DNA of 24,814 bases from an uncultured Paraprevotella sp. (lineage in GTDB: Bacteria; Bacteroidota; Bacteroidia; Bacteroidales; Bacteroidaceae): the NCBI GenBank assembly GCA_900770805.1, contig CAAGLP010000144.1, forward strand, positions 1 through 24,814. The letters are read 5' to 3'. Below, one piece after another: positions 24,201 through 24,814 of this stretch (position 1 is its first letter; every line of letters starts with the position of its first letter). The notes below the pieces were generated by a model, which saw nothing but the letters and a program-made list of their open reading frames with translations, had not been told where the DNA came from and ran no database searches. Position numbers and translations under genes: made by a program.

Positions 24201-24814
24201 ACACCAGAGAACCAGAAGGCAATACCATAGAGGAAGCACAAAAGCTACTCAACAAATACATCATTCCAATAGAGATGAGCAGTGGCATATACTATGCATA
24301 CCGATATCTGGACAACGATCTGACAACCAAAGTTACCATCATTGCCAATGCGGGTACTTCAATAGATTTAACCCAGTATTTCGGTCCTCAGGAGAGTGCA
24401 ACAGTGAGTGGCGACTTTATTGAGGGCAATGCCACGGACTTGAAAAAAATAATCATCAAGTCAGATGCTGCCGATGGCTCGTACAATGCCACACTAACAC
24501 TGAGCGACGGCACTGTTCTCACCTTTACTGTGGTGTTAAACCCTGCATATTACGGAGTATATAGGATCAACTACAAGAACGGGGGCAATGATGCCCCTGT
24601 TTTTGTAGGATATAATGAAGATGTGGATAATTCCAGGAATAAGGGTTATAAACTCATTGCCACAGGAACCTATCAAGCAGACGCCGAGGCTGACAAGATG
24701 TTTACAATAACACCTAATGGTAGTGGTTATTCTCTCTCTGCACAGGGACTGTATTTGAAGAATCCAACATTAGGAGGTTGGAACCACATTATGTTTTCGG
24801 ACAATGCTGATGAG
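21248..24814 (+). CDS. Secreted GH89 alpha-N-acetylglucosaminidase, multidomain, 3' end outside window
   Basis: The frame is open from the ATG at 21248 to the window edge: 1189 codons with no stop. A signal peptide (MKKTFLLSLLFALVSTMAIWA) is followed by an F5/8C-like beta domain (about 30-170), a small beta domain (about 175-240), the GH89 N-terminal domain (about 245-335) and the GH89 barrel. YYLNTCTFGYSMTSWTWKRW (from residue 354) is diagnostic of the NAGLU family. Likely catalytic residues are Glu561 in MDPFHEGGG and Glu677 in GAAPEAIEQTPVTYDL. An all-helical domain runs to about 1005. Two further beta-rich regions follow (about 1010-1100, and from 1104 a ricin-like repeat cut by the edge). 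GH89 enzymes remove terminal alpha-GlcNAc from mucin-type glycans or heparan sulfate. It lies 35 bp after the nitroreductase gene without a recognisable promoter. Confidence 0.92.
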   Translation, partial: MKKTFLLSLLFALVSTMAIWAQQTPETASNDFTYTTTATATNGKMHFTSAKLYYKAPANKMRFSLKESGAYYRNGKNRLSFDSFELFNSKGEKVSLSAADFSGNYNKPYAYMLDGNNDTYCCGSWSANDEGHDYFEIELATDLGGSFSFSFITENTTMNPKAFRIELQNKETEVIEYTLSINAPEGEKATITYNGKVVEEGHAFDSKTMDTELFSATEISGYTWSVVVNEETKAVIIVYTQATIVENPKAVANLANRIGGNGTAKKFKFVLDPSLNSRQEVFVIGAEKSKVLIKGTTISAITTGLGWYLNNIAHINIAWNSLNEKTVSGDAYADLSSIPLPTETETHTSDAKYRYYLNTCTFGYSMTSWTWKRWQQEIDWMALHGINMPLQLVGLEEVWRKFLTMEEGGKRKYGYTDEEAKAFVAGPAFIAWWAMNNLEGWGGTASGAKSGYQNLAGAGGVQDDAWYVRQKNLAKSIVDRQRELGMQPVLPGWSGMVPTDFQSQSGFATRGNGGNWAGDFVRPLLLSVNNSNYAEIAADYYKCLEEVMGESQYYSMDPFHEGGGAGTMEDYKALYDAMEAAKDGSQWVIQQWQWSATQKYSLTAVPAGRLVVLDLFSDGSPAFDKYSGYAPQDAVFCAIPNFGGRSGLMGRLNNLTDNYFTYKAKYASIKGIGAAPEAIEQTPVTYDLIFQLPWMGSKPDMKEWIKNYAAARYGTDNVVVQEAWELLRQGVLNYGADGIQGPVEDVWGARPNLDAKPASTWGKTINHAGGTYTKARRQMLIDAVYKLISQQAALNFAAGSVYESNYLYDLVEFGGAVIADYAYDLLLGIKAAKTAAGNNFANDAVYKARRDAFLQLILDMDTFRGTNLNFRLGKWTQEARDAAEEVEDATTATPDWYEYNNARTILGTWSSPGTNLTDYSYRSWQGLLKDYYYPRWKYYFENNCTNGEYKFFEWNWAHGMEHAVGQTGISSKPLTKGQAGHTDSYTREPEGNTIEEAQKLLNKYIIPIEMSSGIYYAYRYLDNDLTTKVTIIANAGTSIDLTQYFGPQESATVSGDFIEGNATDLKKIIIKSDAADGSYNATLTLSDGTVLTFTVVLNPAYYGVYRINYKNGGNDAPVFVGYNEDVDNSRNKGYKLIATGTYQADAEADKMFTITPNGSGYSLSAQGLYLKNPTLGGWNHIMFSDNADE

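Noticed and set aside
1..24814. Search for defence system, CRISPR, prophage, integron, transposon or tRNA
   Set aside because: No repeat array with spacers, no integrase or transposase motif, no att-like repeats and no cloverleaf sequence was found; the genes are mainly core functions.

Overview
The window is a chromosomal segment from a member of the Bacteroidales, probably Prevotellaceae-like. The evidence is gene content (S46 dipeptidyl-peptidase, DUF2851 protein, WbqC protein, long RluA, large signal peptidase I with a PSSSLEKSL motif, GH89 glycosidase) and promoters of the Bacteroidetes type. The -7 box TAnnTTTG recurs upstream of operons, with a TTTG -33 element 19-20 bp away at four of them. 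Good Shine-Dalgarno sequences are lacking. No tRNA, rRNA, CRISPR array, transposase or phage gene was seen. Gene density is high and nearly everything looks like core genome. The exception is the right-hand glycosidase, which points to host-glycan use.

Layout. (1) 1-857: 3' part of an M16 zinc-peptidase-family gene on the + strand, meeting the rluA-like gene tail to tail with a 23-bp overlap. (2) 2612-835, minus: wbqC-like then rluA-like, joined by an ATGA overlap. (3) 2772-8436, plus: GNAT-like protein, parE, coaD, S41 protease and ybeY, tightly packed with 8-bp and 4-bp overlaps. (4) 8491-8539: two interleaved, mutually exclusive hairpins between converging ybeY and patatin genes. (5) 11650-8560, minus: dapB, lepB, patatin-like lipase. 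The dapB promoter is overlapped by a 20-bp tandem repeat. (6) 11935-15674, plus: DUF2851 protein, dprA, trpB2. (7) 17411-15715, minus: D-2-hydroxyacid dehydrogenase and HAD phosphatase. (8) 19744-17600, minus: monocistronic S46 dipeptidyl-peptidase (DPP7 type) with its own promoter and terminator. (9) 19975-21212, plus: small conserved hypothetical gene and a ferredoxin-nitroreductase fusion. (10) 21248 to the window end: a very large secreted GH89 alpha-N-acetylglucosaminidase, open to the right edge for 1189 codons.

How the genes fit together. Most encode housekeeping functions: chromosome decatenation (ParE), CoA synthesis (CoaD), ribosome and rRNA maturation (YbeY, RluA), lysine/diaminopimelate synthesis (DapB), protein export (LepB), DNA uptake (DprA) and tryptophan or indole metabolism (TrpB2). 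Two exported enzymes, the S46 peptidase and the GH89 glycosidase, suggest feeding on peptides and on alpha-GlcNAc-capped glycans such as mucin or heparan sulfate.

I did not find a clearly new multi-gene system. The most unusual items are a 3 x 22 bp palindromic repeat inside the M16 gene that adds exactly 22 codons, the switch-like double hairpin at 8491-8539, a possibly leaderless wbqC transcript, the tandem repeat over the dapB promoter, and the uncharacterised cysteine-containing N-terminal half of the RluA-like protein.
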